A stretch of DNA of 48,873 nt from Clostridia bacterium (GTDB taxonomy: Bacteria; Bacillota; Clostridia; Oscillospirales; QAKW01): NCBI GenBank assembly GCA_017436525.1, contig JAFSCX010000031.1, positions 1 to 48,873 on the forward strand, read 5' to 3'. Below are positions 7,764 through 16,590 of the stretch, piece by piece. Within the stretch, counting starts at the first letter, position 1. Every line of letters starts with the position of its first letter. The position numbers and the translations under genes are program-made. The notes below the pieces were generated by a model. That model had not been told where the DNA came from. It ran no database searches and worked only from the letters and a program-made list of their open reading frames with translations.

Positions 7764-8774
7764 ATGAGAAAGTGGATAAGCATTTTGATGATTGGAGCAG
7801 TGATCATCGGAAGCGGCATCGGCTGGAAATATTGGCTGCCGCAGGTGGCAGAATTTGCGTTGAGGGAGACCCATGCAGTGAATTTTCGCAGATTTACGGT
7901 GGCATTGCTCAAGCATACGGATCCTGTGATGAGAACGGTCGGCCGCTATTTGCGGGCAGATTTTTTGCCGGAGGAGGATGAGCATTTTCTCTATTTCAAA
8001 AAAGCGGAAGCGCCCCCTGCAGATGATTCCATTAAAGCCGCCAATCTTTCGGCCATCTCCGGCATCTATAAGCAATACGACGGCACTGCGGTGGCCAATG
8101 CCACCGATTATAAGATTTCTGATCTTTTGGATAAAAAGGTGGCGATGCCCGAATTTGAGAAGGGCAAGCCTGCAGTCCTCATCTATCATACTCATACCAC
8201 CGAATGTTATCGAAATGAAAAGGGGATTACCAATACCACCGACGCTTCTCAAAACGTGGTGGCGGTGGGAGAAGCAATGGCAGAGGTTTTTCGCAGCGCC
8301 GGATATGAGACCATCCATCTTACGGAGATTTTTAATCAGCCGAAATTCAGCGGGGCTTATGGGGTATCCATGGCGGCGGTGAAAAAGGTGCTGGCGGAGC
8401 ATCCTTCTATAAAGGTGGTGCTGGATGTGCATCGGGATTCCATTCAGGATGGGGGGATTGATTACTACCCTGTAACAACGGTGAATGGAAGGGAAGCGGC
8501 GCAGGTCATGATTGTATGCGGAACCGAGGCTAATGGCCTTTCCCATCCCAATTGGCGGGAGAATTTTACATATGCTTTGCAGCTCTCCCGCAAAATGGGG
8601 CAGCTTTACGGAGAAATTTCCCGCCCCGTGAATCTTCGGAAAGATCGGTTTAATACCCATTTTACGCCCCATACCCTGCTTCTGGAAATGGGCAGTTCTG
8701 CCAATACGCTGGAGCAGGCTCTTTATGCAGGGGAACTGACCGCTCGCGCCATGATCGCTCTTTGGCAGGAATAA
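7764..8774 (+). CDS. spoIIP: Stage II sporulation protein P
   Basis: SpoIIP is an N-acetylmuramoyl-L-alanine amidase and endopeptidase that works with SpoIID and SpoIIM to thin septal peptidoglycan during engulfment. The 336-aa protein starts with a membrane anchor (about residues 6-24). The amidase domain begins with VLIYHTHTTECY (near residue 140), carrying the zinc histidine, and continues with VVLDVHRDSI and a HTLLLEMGSSANTLEQA tail typical of the family. The chosen ATG follows GGCGGTGG; an ATG at 7739 opens a different frame. It lies 39 bp after gpr. Confidence 0.92.
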   Translation: MRKWISILMIGAVIIGSGIGWKYWLPQVAEFALRETHAVNFRRFTVALLKHTDPVMRTVGRYLRADFLPEEDEHFLYFKKAEAPPADDSIKAANLSAISGIYKQYDGTAVANATDYKISDLLDKKVAMPEFEKGKPAVLIYHTHTTECYRNEKGITNTTDASQNVVAVGEAMAEVFRSAGYETIHLTEIFNQPKFSGAYGVSMAAVKKVLAEHPSIKVVLDVHRDSIQDGGIDYYPVTTVNGREAAQVMIVCGTEANGLSHPNWRENFTYALQLSRKMGQLYGEISRPVNLRKDRFNTHFTPHTLLLEMGSSANTLEQALYAGELTARAMIALWQE

Positions 8775-8777
8775 TGC

Positions 8778-8806
8778 TTGATTCTCACTAAAAATTGGTA
8801 TATAAT
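8778..8806 (+). promoter_or_regulatory. Sigma-A type promoter of the desulfurase-thiI operon
   Basis: TTGATT (8778-8783) and TATAAT (8801-8806) with a 17-bp spacer begin just after the spoIIP stop. The GGTGAT ribosome-binding site overlaps the end of the predicted short leader. Confidence 0.75.
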
Positions 8807-8823
8807 ATCCTTTGGTGATAAAG

Positions 8824-9945
8824 ATGATCTATTTAGATAACAGCGCGACCACCAAGCCCTTTGAAGAGGCGGTGGAATTGATGGCGCAAACCGAGCGGCA
8901 GCATTATGCCAATGCTTCTGCGCTCTATAAAATTGCATTGGATGCGGAGGATGGAATCCTGCGCGCTAAAAAAGAGATCGCCTCGGTGCTTCGGTGCACT
9001 CCGGAGGAGGTGCTGATCACCTCGGGCGGGACTTTTTCCAATAATTACGCAGTCATCGGAGCCGCCATGAGCCGCCAAAGAGCGGGGAATCGGGTGGTAT
9101 TGAGCAAGATTGAGCACCCCAGCGTCTATGCATGCGGCGAGCAGCTTGCGGCGCAGGGCTTTGAGGTGCTTTATGCGGAGCCGACGATTGAGGGCTTCAA
9201 AGAAGCAATTAATGAAAAGACGATCGTGGTGGCGGCAATGCTGGTGAATAATGAGATCGGCCTGCGCTTGCCTGCTGAAAAAATTGCCGATTTGATTCGT
9301 GCGGCGGGCGCACCTGCTCATTTTCATATTGATGGTGTGCAGGCCTTTTGCAAAATTCCTACCAATGTAAAGGCCTTAAAATGCGATAGTTTTTCCCTTT
9401 CGGCCCATAAGATTCACGGCCCTAAGGGCATCGGCGCTCTCTACTTAAAGAAGGGTGTGCGTCTGCAGAATATTCTTTTCGGCGGAGATCAGGAGCGGGG
9501 AATGGTCCCCGGCACCTATAACAGCCCTGCCGCAGCAGCCTTTGGGGAGGCCATCTCTCTTTATCGAAAAGCAGATCTCTCGCTCTATGATTCTTTGCGG
9601 GCGCGGCTGCTTGAAGGGGCCGAGGATCTGCCCTTTTTGCAGATCAATTCCCCTGAAGACGGCGTGCCCTATATTATCAATCTTTCCTGCAGGGGATATC
9701 TGGGGGAGAATGTCCTGCATTTTTTGGAAGGGAAGGGGATCTATGTATCCCAAGGCTCTGCTTGCTCTTCCAAGAAAGCGAGAAGCACTTCTACTTTAGG
9801 TAGATTGGGCATGGACGAGCCTACTGTCATGGGAGCACTTCGCATCAGCTTCGGGCTCTTCAATACCTTGGAAGAAATTGATGCTTTAATCGATGCTTTG
9901 AGGGAAGTGCCTCAAAAAATTCAAAAACGATATAAGGATGTATAA
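8824..9945 (+). CDS. Cysteine desulfurase (NifS/IscS family) paired with ThiI
   Basis: This PLP enzyme removes sulfur from cysteine and passes it as persulfide to acceptors. The 373-aa protein starts MIYLDNSATTKP. The PLP-binding lysine is K196 in SAHKIHGPKG and the active-site cysteine is C314 in the SQGSACSSKK loop. The ATG at 8824 is preferred over an upstream GTG at 8812 because GGTGAT sits directly before it and family members begin with MIYLDN. It touches thiI, as in Bacillus where the NifZ desulfurase donates sulfur specifically to ThiI for tRNA 4-thiouridine. That role is inferred here from the pairing; no scaffold gene (iscU/sufU) is nearby. Confidence 0.93.
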   Translation: MIYLDNSATTKPFEEAVELMAQTERQHYANASALYKIALDAEDGILRAKKEIASVLRCTPEEVLITSGGTFSNNYAVIGAAMSRQRAGNRVVLSKIEHPSVYACGEQLAAQGFEVLYAEPTIEGFKEAINEKTIVVAAMLVNNEIGLRLPAEKIADLIRAAGAPAHFHIDGVQAFCKIPTNVKALKCDSFSLSAHKIHGPKGIGALYLKKGVRLQNILFGGDQERGMVPGTYNSPAAAAFGEAISLYRKADLSLYDSLRARLLEGAEDLPFLQINSPEDGVPYIINLSCRGYLGENVLHFLEGKGIYVSQGSACSSKKARSTSTLGRLGMDEPTVMGALRISFGLFNTLEEIDALIDALREVPQKIQKRYKDV

Positions 9946-9946
9946 A

Positions 9947-11110
9947 ATGGAACAAATGATTCTGGCAAAATGCGGTGAGATCGTATTAAAGGGGCTCAAT
10001 CGCAGTCAATTTGATCAGCGGCTGATGAAAAATATCAAGCTCTCTTTGCAAGAGCTGGGCGAATTCTCTTTGCAGATGGCCCAGTCCACTGTGTATATCC
10101 GCGCACTTGGCGCAGAAGATATGGATGAGGCCTTTGAGCGGGTGAAGCGGGTCTTTGGGCTTGCGGCTGTTTGCAAGGCTTATACCTGCGAAAAGAATAT
10201 GGAAGCCATCTCTGCCTTGGCAAAGGAGTGCCTTTATGAAGCCTTTGCCGATGCCAAGACCTTTAAGGTAGAGGCAAAGCGCAGTGATAAGCGCTTCCCG
10301 CTGCAATCGCCCGAAATTTGCAAGGAGATCGGTGGAGTGATCCTGAGCCATTATCCGAATGTGAAGGTGGATGTCCATCATCCGGATGTAACCGTTACGG
10401 TAGAGGTGCGGGATTTCGGCGCTTATATCCATGCGGTACGGGAGCAGGGCGCAGGCGGTATGCCTTATGGCTCCAATGGCCATGCGGGGCTGCTCCTTTC
10501 CGGCGGTATTGATAGCCCCGTGGCGGGGTATATGATCGCAAAGCGAGGGGTCTCACTCACCGGAATCCATTTTCAAAGCCCTCCTTATACAGGGGAGCGG
10601 GCTAAGCAAAAGGTGGTAAGCCTTGCAGAGATCTTAAAGGGCTATTGCCCCGATCTTCGGCTGTTGGCCGTCCATTTCACCGAGGTGCAGGAGGCCATTC
10701 GGGATCATTGCAAGGAAGAATATTTTACGGTGATTATGCGCCGGTTTATGATGCGGGTAGCCAATGAACTTTCTAAGAAATGGCATTGCGGCGCCCTGAT
10801 TACCGGCGAGAGCTTGGGGCAGGTGGCCAGCCAGACCATGGATGCCCTTCGGCTGACCGATAGCGTAACCGATAGCTTGATTCTTCGCCCGCTGATCGGC
10901 ATGGATAAGGAAGAGATTGTCCGGATTTCTCGCAAGATCGGTACTTTTGAGACCTCGATTCAGCCCTATGAGGATTGCTGCACCGTCTTTACCCCCAAGC
11001 ATCCCAAGACCAAGCCGACCTTGAAGGAAATTGCCTTCGAAGAGGCAAAGCTGGATATCGAGGGCTTGGTAGCACGGGCTGTGGAGCAGACAGAGCGGAT
11101 CGAATTATAA
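9947..11110 (+). CDS. thiI: tRNA 4-thiouridine synthase ThiI
   Basis: ThiI adenylates uridine 8 of tRNA and replaces its oxygen with sulfur from the upstream desulfurase; in some bacteria it also feeds thiamine thiazole synthesis. The 387-aa protein has an N-terminal ferredoxin-like/THUMP region and the PP-loop LLLSGGIDSPVAGY at about residues 180-193, ending with a CCTVFTPKHPKTKP segment. It lacks the C-terminal rhodanese domain of the E. coli enzyme, the usual state in Firmicutes. The ATG at 9947 has AAGGA eight bases upstream; an in-frame ATG at 9938 lies inside that site. One base separates it from the desulfurase stop. Confidence 0.94.
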   Translation: MEQMILAKCGEIVLKGLNRSQFDQRLMKNIKLSLQELGEFSLQMAQSTVYIRALGAEDMDEAFERVKRVFGLAAVCKAYTCEKNMEAISALAKECLYEAFADAKTFKVEAKRSDKRFPLQSPEICKEIGGVILSHYPNVKVDVHHPDVTVTVEVRDFGAYIHAVREQGAGGMPYGSNGHAGLLLSGGIDSPVAGYMIAKRGVSLTGIHFQSPPYTGERAKQKVVSLAEILKGYCPDLRLLAVHFTEVQEAIRDHCKEEYFTVIMRRFMMRVANELSKKWHCGALITGESLGQVASQTMDALRLTDSVTDSLILRPLIGMDKEEIVRISRKIGTFETSIQPYEDCCTVFTPKHPKTKPTLKEIAFEEAKLDIEGLVARAVEQTERIEL

Positions 11111-11122
11111 GGAGTTGAAAAA

Positions 11123-12763
11123 ATGAATAAAACAGTTAGAAAACATTTAATTTGCATCTTAGGAACATTGATTTTCGGTGCAGGCTCTTTTTATGTAACT
11201 CTGCCTGCGTTGAACATCCATTCGGGAGGGCTTCTTTCCTTTCTGATCTCCCTTTTTGTGGCATACGGTGTGCTTTATCTTGTTCAAAGCTTGCGGCAGA
11301 GCGTGCAGCAGCTCCACACCGATAAAAAGGCGCTGCTGGCGCCCAAAACCATCAAAATTTTGCTGGCTTTGATCGCTATCTGCATTTTGGTGGGGGTTGT
11401 AGGAAATCTTGCGGGGGCAAGAATTTTCAATGCCAAGCGCTATCGGGAGCTTCTCAGCGTAGAGGACGGAGATTTCACTACCGATGTATCCCAGATTACC
11501 TTTGAGCAGATTCCCCGCTTGGATCTGGAATCCGCTCAGCGGTTGGGCGATCGTAAAATGGGTGAGCTTTCCGATATGGTAAGCCAATTTGCGGTGATGG
11601 ATAATTATACCCAGATCAATTATAAGGGCCGCCCCGTGCGGGTTACTCCTTTGGCATATGCGGATGTCTTTAAGTGGCTGAGCAATGTAAAAGAAGGGAT
11701 CCCCGGCTATCTGATGATTGATATGGTTTCTCAGGAGGTGGAGCTGGTCCGCCTTTCGGAGGGGATGAAATATTCCACCGCCGAGCATTTCGGCCGTTAT
11801 CTGGAGCGCCATCTGCGGTTCCGATATCCTACCAAGATCTTTGCAGATCAGACCTTTGAGGTCAATGAAGAGGGGACTCCCTTCTGGATCTGCCCCACCT
11901 ATCGCTATACCATCGGCCTTTACGGCGGCCGGGATATTGAGGGGGCAGTGCTGGTTAATGCAATCAACGGTGAAAGCGTCTATTATGATGTGGAGAAGAT
12001 CCCCGCTTGGGTAGATCGTGTCTATAATGCAGAGCTGATTATTGAGCAATATGATTTCTACGGCACCTTGATCAATGGATTCTGGAATTCGGTTTTTGCT
12101 CAAAAGGATTGCACCATCACCACCGACGGCTATAATTATATGGCGCAAGGGGATGATGTCTATATGTATACCGGCGTTACCAGCGTAGCTGCCGATCAAT
12201 CCAATATCGGCTTTATCCTTTCCAATCAGCGTACAAAGGAGACAAAATTTTATTCTGTGGCAGGCGCGGAGGAATATTCCGCCATGTCTTCCGCAGAGGG
12301 CCAGGTGCAGGAGATGCGTTATACCGCTACCTTCCCGCTGCTTCTGAATATTGCCAATGAGCCGACCTATTTCATGGCATTGAAAGATGCAGGAGCGTTG
12401 GTTAAGAGATATGCCATGGTCAATGTGGAGCAATATCAAATTGTTGTGGCGGGCGCTACCGTAGAGGAGTGCGAAGAGAAATATCGCGCTCGTCTTGCGG
12501 AAGAAGGCATTTCCGAAGAGCCCCCTGCTCCGGCGGTCTCCACCGAGGAGATCACCGCCGCCATCACATCGGTTCGCAACGCTGTGGTAGGCGGGAATAC
12601 TTGCTATTACTATACCCTTGAGGGCAGTGATAAAACCTTCTCCCTGAGCGTGGCCAAGGATGAGCGGGCTGTGATCCTCAATAAAGGGGATACCGTTACC
12701 TTTGTCTATGAGCCGAAGGAAGAGGCCTGGATCCTGCCGGTGAAAGAGTTGAAATTGGGATAA
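11123..12763 (+). CDS. Membrane-anchored protein of unknown function
   Basis: I do not recognise a named family. The 546-aa protein has three hydrophobic segments (about residues 8-28, 35-54 and 76-98), then a long soluble part. Within the soluble part are two related-looking stretches rich in Tyr and aromatic beta strands (residues about 160-330). There is a short Pro/Glu linker around residue 470 (EEPPAPAVSTEE). The last 70 residues look like a small beta barrel (GGNTCYYYTLEGSDKTFSLSV). It lies 12 bp after thiI with its own AAGGAG site, so it probably shares the desulfurase-thiI transcript. The large domain is expected outside the membrane, but topology is not certain. Confidence 0.7.
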   Translation: MNKTVRKHLICILGTLIFGAGSFYVTLPALNIHSGGLLSFLISLFVAYGVLYLVQSLRQSVQQLHTDKKALLAPKTIKILLALIAICILVGVVGNLAGARIFNAKRYRELLSVEDGDFTTDVSQITFEQIPRLDLESAQRLGDRKMGELSDMVSQFAVMDNYTQINYKGRPVRVTPLAYADVFKWLSNVKEGIPGYLMIDMVSQEVELVRLSEGMKYSTAEHFGRYLERHLRFRYPTKIFADQTFEVNEEGTPFWICPTYRYTIGLYGGRDIEGAVLVNAINGESVYYDVEKIPAWVDRVYNAELIIEQYDFYGTLINGFWNSVFAQKDCTITTDGYNYMAQGDDVYMYTGVTSVAADQSNIGFILSNQRTKETKFYSVAGAEEYSAMSSAEGQVQEMRYTATFPLLLNIANEPTYFMALKDAGALVKRYAMVNVEQYQIVVAGATVEECEEKYRARLAEEGISEEPPAPAVSTEEITAAITSVRNAVVGGNTCYYYTLEGSDKTFSLSVAKDERAVILNKGDTVTFVYEPKEEAWILPVKELKLG

Positions 12764-12770
12764 AAATAGG

Positions 12771-12801
12771 TTTGCGAGGGGCAAAATTTGCCCCTCGCAA
12801 A
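12771..12801. other. Perfect 15-bp palindromic hairpin without T-run
   Basis: TTTGCGAGGGGCAAA (12771-12785) and its complement (12787-12801) follow the membrane-protein stop by 8 bp. The downstream sequence is AAAAATAATG, not T-rich, so on the plus strand it is an atypical terminator. It may act as an mRNA 3'-end stabiliser or as a minus-strand stop. Confidence 0.6.
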
Positions 12802-12828
12802 AATAATGAAAAAACTTTGAAAAAATGC

Positions 12829-12857
12829 TTGACTTTTGCAAAAGCATTTAGTATAAT
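12829..12857 (+). promoter_or_regulatory. Promoter of tRNA-Gly
   Basis: TTGACT (12829-12834) and TATAAT (12852-12857) with a 17-bp spacer lie 22 bp before the mature tRNA 5' end. This is the expected layout for a strongly expressed tRNA with a short 5' trailer. Confidence 0.85.
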
Positions 12858-12879
12858 ATGTCTCGTCGCTGAAAGAAAT

Positions 12880-12955
12880 GCGGGTGTAGCTCATCTGGTA
12901 GAGCGCCACCTTGCCAAGGTGGAGGTAGCGAGTTCGAGCCTCGTCACCCGCTCCA
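12880..12955 (+). tRNA. tRNA-Gly (anticodon GCC)
   Basis: The 76-nt sequence folds as a cloverleaf. The acceptor stem is GCGGGTG (12880-12886) with CACCCGC (12945-12951), the discriminator is T, and the CCA end is encoded (12953-12955). The anticodon arm is CCACC-TTGCCAA-GGTGG, giving anticodon GCC, which reads GGC and GGT. The T arm contains GTTCGAGCC. It has its own promoter and a strong terminator immediately after the CCA, so it is a single-gene unit. Confidence 0.97.
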
Positions 12956-12957
12956 AG

Positions 12958-12989
12958 AAGACCAAGCCGAAAGGCTTGGTCTTTTTTTT
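12958..12989 (+). terminator. Terminator of tRNA-Gly
   Basis: AAGACCAAGCC (12958-12968), loop GAAA and GGCTTGGTCTT (12973-12983) are followed by T. The stem is perfect with a stable GNRA loop, two bases after the tRNA CCA. Confidence 0.95.
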
Positions 12990-13048
12990 GCACCCTTGAA
13001 ATGGAATGAATTTGAGGAGGAACCAGATCTTTCTTTGGCCTCATTATA

Positions 13049-13077
13049 TTGACAAAACTCGATTAAATATGTATAAT
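13049..13077 (+). promoter_or_regulatory. Consensus sigma-A promoter of the sugar dehydratase gene
   Basis: TTGACA (13049-13054) and TATAAT (13072-13077) are perfect matches with a 17-bp spacer. The predicted leader is about 60 nt, AT-rich, without an obvious structure. Confidence 0.88.
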
Positions 13078-13141
13078 ATTTATTAAATATGTTCCTCATT
13101 AAGAGAATTTAATGTTTTGTTTACTGAGAAAGGCGATGTAA

Positions 13142-15049
13142 ATGAAAAATATAAAAAGTTTTAATAAAAATTTATGGAAAGAAAAAGCGTTCATCATTGC
13201 TTTTTTTGATTTGCTTTTTATGGCAGCGTCCTATCTTTTTGCGTTGTTCTTAAGATTCGATTTTGCTTTTTCCAAAATTCCCCAAGTGTGCATCAAAGGG
13301 TATTATATATTGATCCCTTCTTTTGCTGTGGTCATGCTGGGTATATTCTATATATGCCGTCTGTATCATAGTATCTGGCGGTTGTTTGGCGTGGCAGAGG
13401 TGATGGCGGTATTTAAGGCGTTTCTTCTGTTACTTCCGTTTCAGGCATTGATCATTCTGCTGCTTGCTCCCGATGGAATGCCCTTCTCCTTCTATGTGAT
13501 GGGCTATGTGCTTCATTTTTGCCTGACAGTGGGGATGAGAGCCTCTTTTCGTATATTAAGAGATTGGCTGAATCGCAGAACTTCGGGAAATGAAAATAAA
13601 TATATGGTTATCGGGGCCGGCGCGACCGGTCAGATGCTGCTTCGCGAATTGCAAAGTTCTCAGGAATTCATTGCCGATTCCCGCATTTGCTGCGTGATTG
13701 ATGATAATCCCAATAAAAAGGGGCGTGTCATTGAGGGAATTCAGATTGTGGGCAATCGCAGCGATATTGAGGAAGCAGTCAAAAAATATGAGATCACCCA
13801 TATTGTATATGCAATCCCCAGCCTGGATCTTGCCGAGCGTACTGCAATTTTGGAGATCTGCAAGCGTACCGGCTGCCATTTGCAGACAGTGCCCGGTATG
13901 TATCAGCTGGTCAGCGGAGAAACCAAAATTTCTCAGCTGAGAGATGTTAATATTCTGGATCTTTTGGGTCGGGATCCCGTAAAGGTCGATAATGATGAAA
14001 TCTTGGAAGATATTGCAGGCAAGGTGGTATTGGTTACCGGCGGCGGTGGTTCTATCGGAAGTGAGCTTTGCCGCCAGATCGCCCAAGCAATTCCTAAGCT
14101 ATTGATCATCTTTGATATTTATGAAAATAATGCCTATGCGATCCAGCAGGAGCTCAAACGCAGCTATCCCCATTTGCGGCTGGAGGTGCTGATCGGATCG
14201 GTTCGAAATACAGAGCGGATCGAAACGGTGATGAAGATTTACCGGCCGGATATTGTATTCCATGCGGCAGCTCATAAGCATGTTCCTCTGATGGAGGACA
14301 GCCCCAACGAAGCAATTAAAAATAATGTAATGGGCACCTATAAGACAGCGGTTGCTGCAGCAAAATACGGTGTCAAGAAATTCATTTTAATCTCTACAGA
14401 TAAAGCGGTAAATCCCACCAATATCATGGGAGCCTCCAAGCGTATTTGCGAAATGGTGGTGCAGATGATGGATCGCCAAAGCGCAGATACCAGCTTTGTG
14501 GCCGTGCGGTTCGGCAATGTATTGGGAAGCAACGGCAGTGTATTGCCCCTCTTCCGTAAGCAGATCGCCGAAGGCGGGCCTGTTACCGTAACCGATAAGC
14601 GGATTATCCGCTATTTCATGACCATCCCTGAGGCAGTTTCTTTGGTCTTGCAGGCATCCTATTATGCAAAAGGCGGCGAGATCTTTGTCCTGGATATGGG
14701 TGATCCTGTAAAAATTGACGATATGGCGCGCAATCTGATCCGTCTTTCCGGATTCAAGCCGGATATTGATATTAAAATTGTCTATACCGGCCTTCGCCCC
14801 GGCGAGAAGCTTTATGAGGAAATCTTGATGGACGAAGAAGGCTTAGAGACGACTGATAATCATTTGATCCATATCGGAAAACCGATTGAAATGGACGATG
14901 AATGGTTCAAAAAGAAATTGGTTGAACTGGATACTGTCAGCAAAAAAGAAAGCAGCCGAATCAAAGAACTGGTTTCTGAGATTGTACCCACCTATCAATT
15001 TAAGCCCAAAAAATACAGTACCCAAGAATTTAATAAAATAGGAGTGTAA
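13142..15049 (+). CDS. Membrane-bound UDP-sugar 4,6-dehydratase (PglF/CapD family)
   Basis: This family makes UDP-4-keto-6-deoxy sugars from UDP-GlcNAc, the first step to bacillosamine-like or QuiNAc residues on glycans. The 635-aa protein has four membrane segments (residues about 12-110). A CoA-binding-like Rossmann fold follows with GAGATGQMLL near residue 158. The catalytic SDR domain opens with VLVTGGGGSIGSELC near residue 297. The catalytic region reads STDKAVNPTNIMGASK: a Thr-Asp-Lys motif with Met where ordinary SDRs have Tyr, matching the PglF subtype. No glycosyltransferase or aminotransferase gene is near, so it stands alone. It has a consensus promoter and ends before a bidirectional terminator. 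Confidence 0.9.
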   Translation: MKNIKSFNKNLWKEKAFIIAFFDLLFMAASYLFALFLRFDFAFSKIPQVCIKGYYILIPSFAVVMLGIFYICRLYHSIWRLFGVAEVMAVFKAFLLLLPFQALIILLLAPDGMPFSFYVMGYVLHFCLTVGMRASFRILRDWLNRRTSGNENKYMVIGAGATGQMLLRELQSSQEFIADSRICCVIDDNPNKKGRVIEGIQIVGNRSDIEEAVKKYEITHIVYAIPSLDLAERTAILEICKRTGCHLQTVPGMYQLVSGETKISQLRDVNILDLLGRDPVKVDNDEILEDIAGKVVLVTGGGGSIGSELCRQIAQAIPKLLIIFDIYENNAYAIQQELKRSYPHLRLEVLIGSVRNTERIETVMKIYRPDIVFHAAAHKHVPLMEDSPNEAIKNNVMGTYKTAVAAAKYGVKKFILISTDKAVNPTNIMGASKRICEMVVQMMDRQSADTSFVAVRFGNVLGSNGSVLPLFRKQIAEGGPVTVTDKRIIRYFMTIPEAVSLVLQASYYAKGGEIFVLDMGDPVKIDDMARNLIRLSGFKPDIDIKIVYTGLRPGEKLYEEILMDEEGLETTDNHLIHIGKPIEMDDEWFKKKLVELDTVSKKESSRIKELVSEIVPTYQFKPKKYSTQEFNKIGV

Positions 15050-15075
15050 TAGTTTTATTCGCCTTGCGGCGATTT

Positions 15076-15157
15076 CTATTGATTCGCAGTGTTATTCGAC
15101 TAACGCCGAGTGGTATTTGCTTCGTGCGTTATGGGCGAATGGGATATCGCTCAATAG
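15076..15157. other. Interrupted long hairpin after the sugar dehydratase gene
   Basis: Three paired blocks lie in register: CTATTGA/TCAATAG (15076-15082, 15151-15157), ATTCG/CGAAT (15094-15098, 15136-15140) and TAACGC/GCGTTA (15101-15106, 15126-15131). A separate ATTCGCC-ttgcGGCGAT hairpin precedes it. It occupies the convergent intergenic region and is non-coding as far as can be seen. Confidence 0.5.
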
Positions 15158-15160
15158 ACA

Positions 15161-15207
15161 AAAAGAAAGAGAAGACTCGTTGTAATGAACGAATCTTCTC
15201 TTTTTGT
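15161..15207. terminator. Bidirectional terminator between convergent genes
   Basis: A 14-bp stem with one mismatch (15168-15181 with 15188-15201, loop GTAATG) has T-runs on both sides: TTTTT after the right arm and AAAAGAAA before the left arm. It serves the sugar dehydratase on the plus strand and glmM on the minus strand. Confidence 0.88.
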
Positions 15208-15209
15208 AT

Positions 15210-16553
15210 TTAGAAAAGCTGGGACAATCGGATATTTGTAGATTCTTTCAGGGCTGCGGCAGTTTTTTCTACCGCCTCTTTATCGGGGCCTTCCACCAAT
15301 ATCCGAATGTAGGGCTCGGTGCCGGAGGGGCGAACCAAGATCCGGCCCTTGCCTGCAAAGGCGGCTTCTGCTTTTTCGACATCTTTTAAGAAGACATCGT
15401 CTTTCATCAACTTGCGCTTTTGCAGATCGTCGGCCGTTACATTGATCTGCACCTGAGGATAGGGGGTGAAGATATTATAAACATCCTCGCTGCTCATCTT
15501 CAAGGCTTTCATGGCGCAAAGGAGCATCAGTGCAGTCAGCTGACCATCGCCCGTGGTGGCCTTTTCAAGGAAGATGATATGGCCGCTGTTTTCCCCGCCC
15601 AAGACATAGCTTTGCTCCAGCATCTCTTCCAGAACATAGCGGTCGCCTACCTTTGTGGTTGGGACATTGATGCCGTTTTTATTCATCTTTTCCAAAAGGC
15701 CCAAATTGGACATCACTGTAGCAACCAAGGTGTTTCTCTTTAAGCGGTTTTGGCTCTTGAGATAGAGGGCGATGACCGCCAAAATCTTATCGCCATCGAT
15801 TAATCTGCCTTTGGCATCGCAAGCGAGGCATCGGTCGGCATCTCCGTCAAAGGCAAAGCCGATATCAGCGCCCTTTCTTTCTACAATGGCGGCAAGCTCC
15901 TCCATATGCATGGAGCCGCAGCCTTCATTGATATTGATGCCATTGGGCTTATCGTGGTAGATGCGGGCGTCAATTCCAAGCTCTTCAAAGATGCGGTGGG
16001 CCGTCTCGCTGGCAGCGCCGTTGGAGCAATCCAGAATGACCCGATATTCATCTAATTCTTCCTCACAAGCCTGCTTGATATGCTCGCAATAGAAATCCTT
16101 GGCTTTGAGATTATAGCTGAATTGGCCGCATTTTTCAGCCGGCTTGATTTCAAAGGGATCCAGCAATGTTTCAATCTCGTCCTCTTTGGCATCGGGCAGC
16201 TTAATGCCGCCTTTGGTGAGGATTTTGATGCCGTTATATTGGTAAGGGTTATGAGAAGCGGAGATCATGACGCCTGCCTGAGCGCCCATCCGATCAATCA
16301 GAAAGGCAAGGGCGGGGGTGGGGAGCACACCGATATGCTCTACATGCACCCCTGAATAGGTGAAGCCCGATACCAGCGCGCCCATCAGCATATCCTTTGA
16401 GGCGCGGGTATCGCTGCCGATAATGACTTTGCAGTTGGTATATTCTTTTTTCAAAAGATAACCGCAAGCGGCGCCGCAGCGAAAGGCCAGATCGGGGGTC
16501 AGCGCCTTATTGACAATTCCGCGGATTCCGTCTGTTCCGAAATATCTTCCCAT
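15210..16553 (-). CDS. glmM: Phosphoglucosamine mutase
   Basis: GlmM converts glucosamine-6-phosphate to glucosamine-1-phosphate, the step after GlmS on the way to UDP-GlcNAc for peptidoglycan. The 447-aa length is standard. The phosphoserine loop is ISASHNP with Ser100, the metal loop is DGDADRCL, and the phosphate-binding C-terminal loop is RPSGTEPYIRI. AAAGGAG precedes the ATG. The gene follows glmS with a 37-bp gap on the same strand and they share a terminator, so they form a glmS-glmM operon; in Bacillus glmM and glmS are also neighbours. Confidence 0.97.
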   Translation of the reverse strand: MGRYFGTDGIRGIVNKALTPDLAFRCGAACGYLLKKEYTNCKVIIGSDTRASKDMLMGALVSGFTYSGVHVEHIGVLPTPALAFLIDRMGAQAGVMISASHNPYQYNGIKILTKGGIKLPDAKEDEIETLLDPFEIKPAEKCGQFSYNLKAKDFYCEHIKQACEEELDEYRVILDCSNGAASETAHRIFEELGIDARIYHDKPNGININEGCGSMHMEELAAIVERKGADIGFAFDGDADRCLACDAKGRLIDGDKILAVIALYLKSQNRLKRNTLVATVMSNLGLLEKMNKNGINVPTTKVGDRYVLEEMLEQSYVLGGENSGHIIFLEKATTGDGQLTALMLLCAMKALKMSSEDVYNIFTPYPQVQINVTADDLQKRKLMKDDVFLKDVEKAEAAFAGKGRILVRPSGTEPYIRILVEGPDKEAVEKTAAALKESTNIRLSQLF

Positions 16554-16590
16554 GATTCAATTCTCCTTTAATTAGTTTGCGCTTATTACC

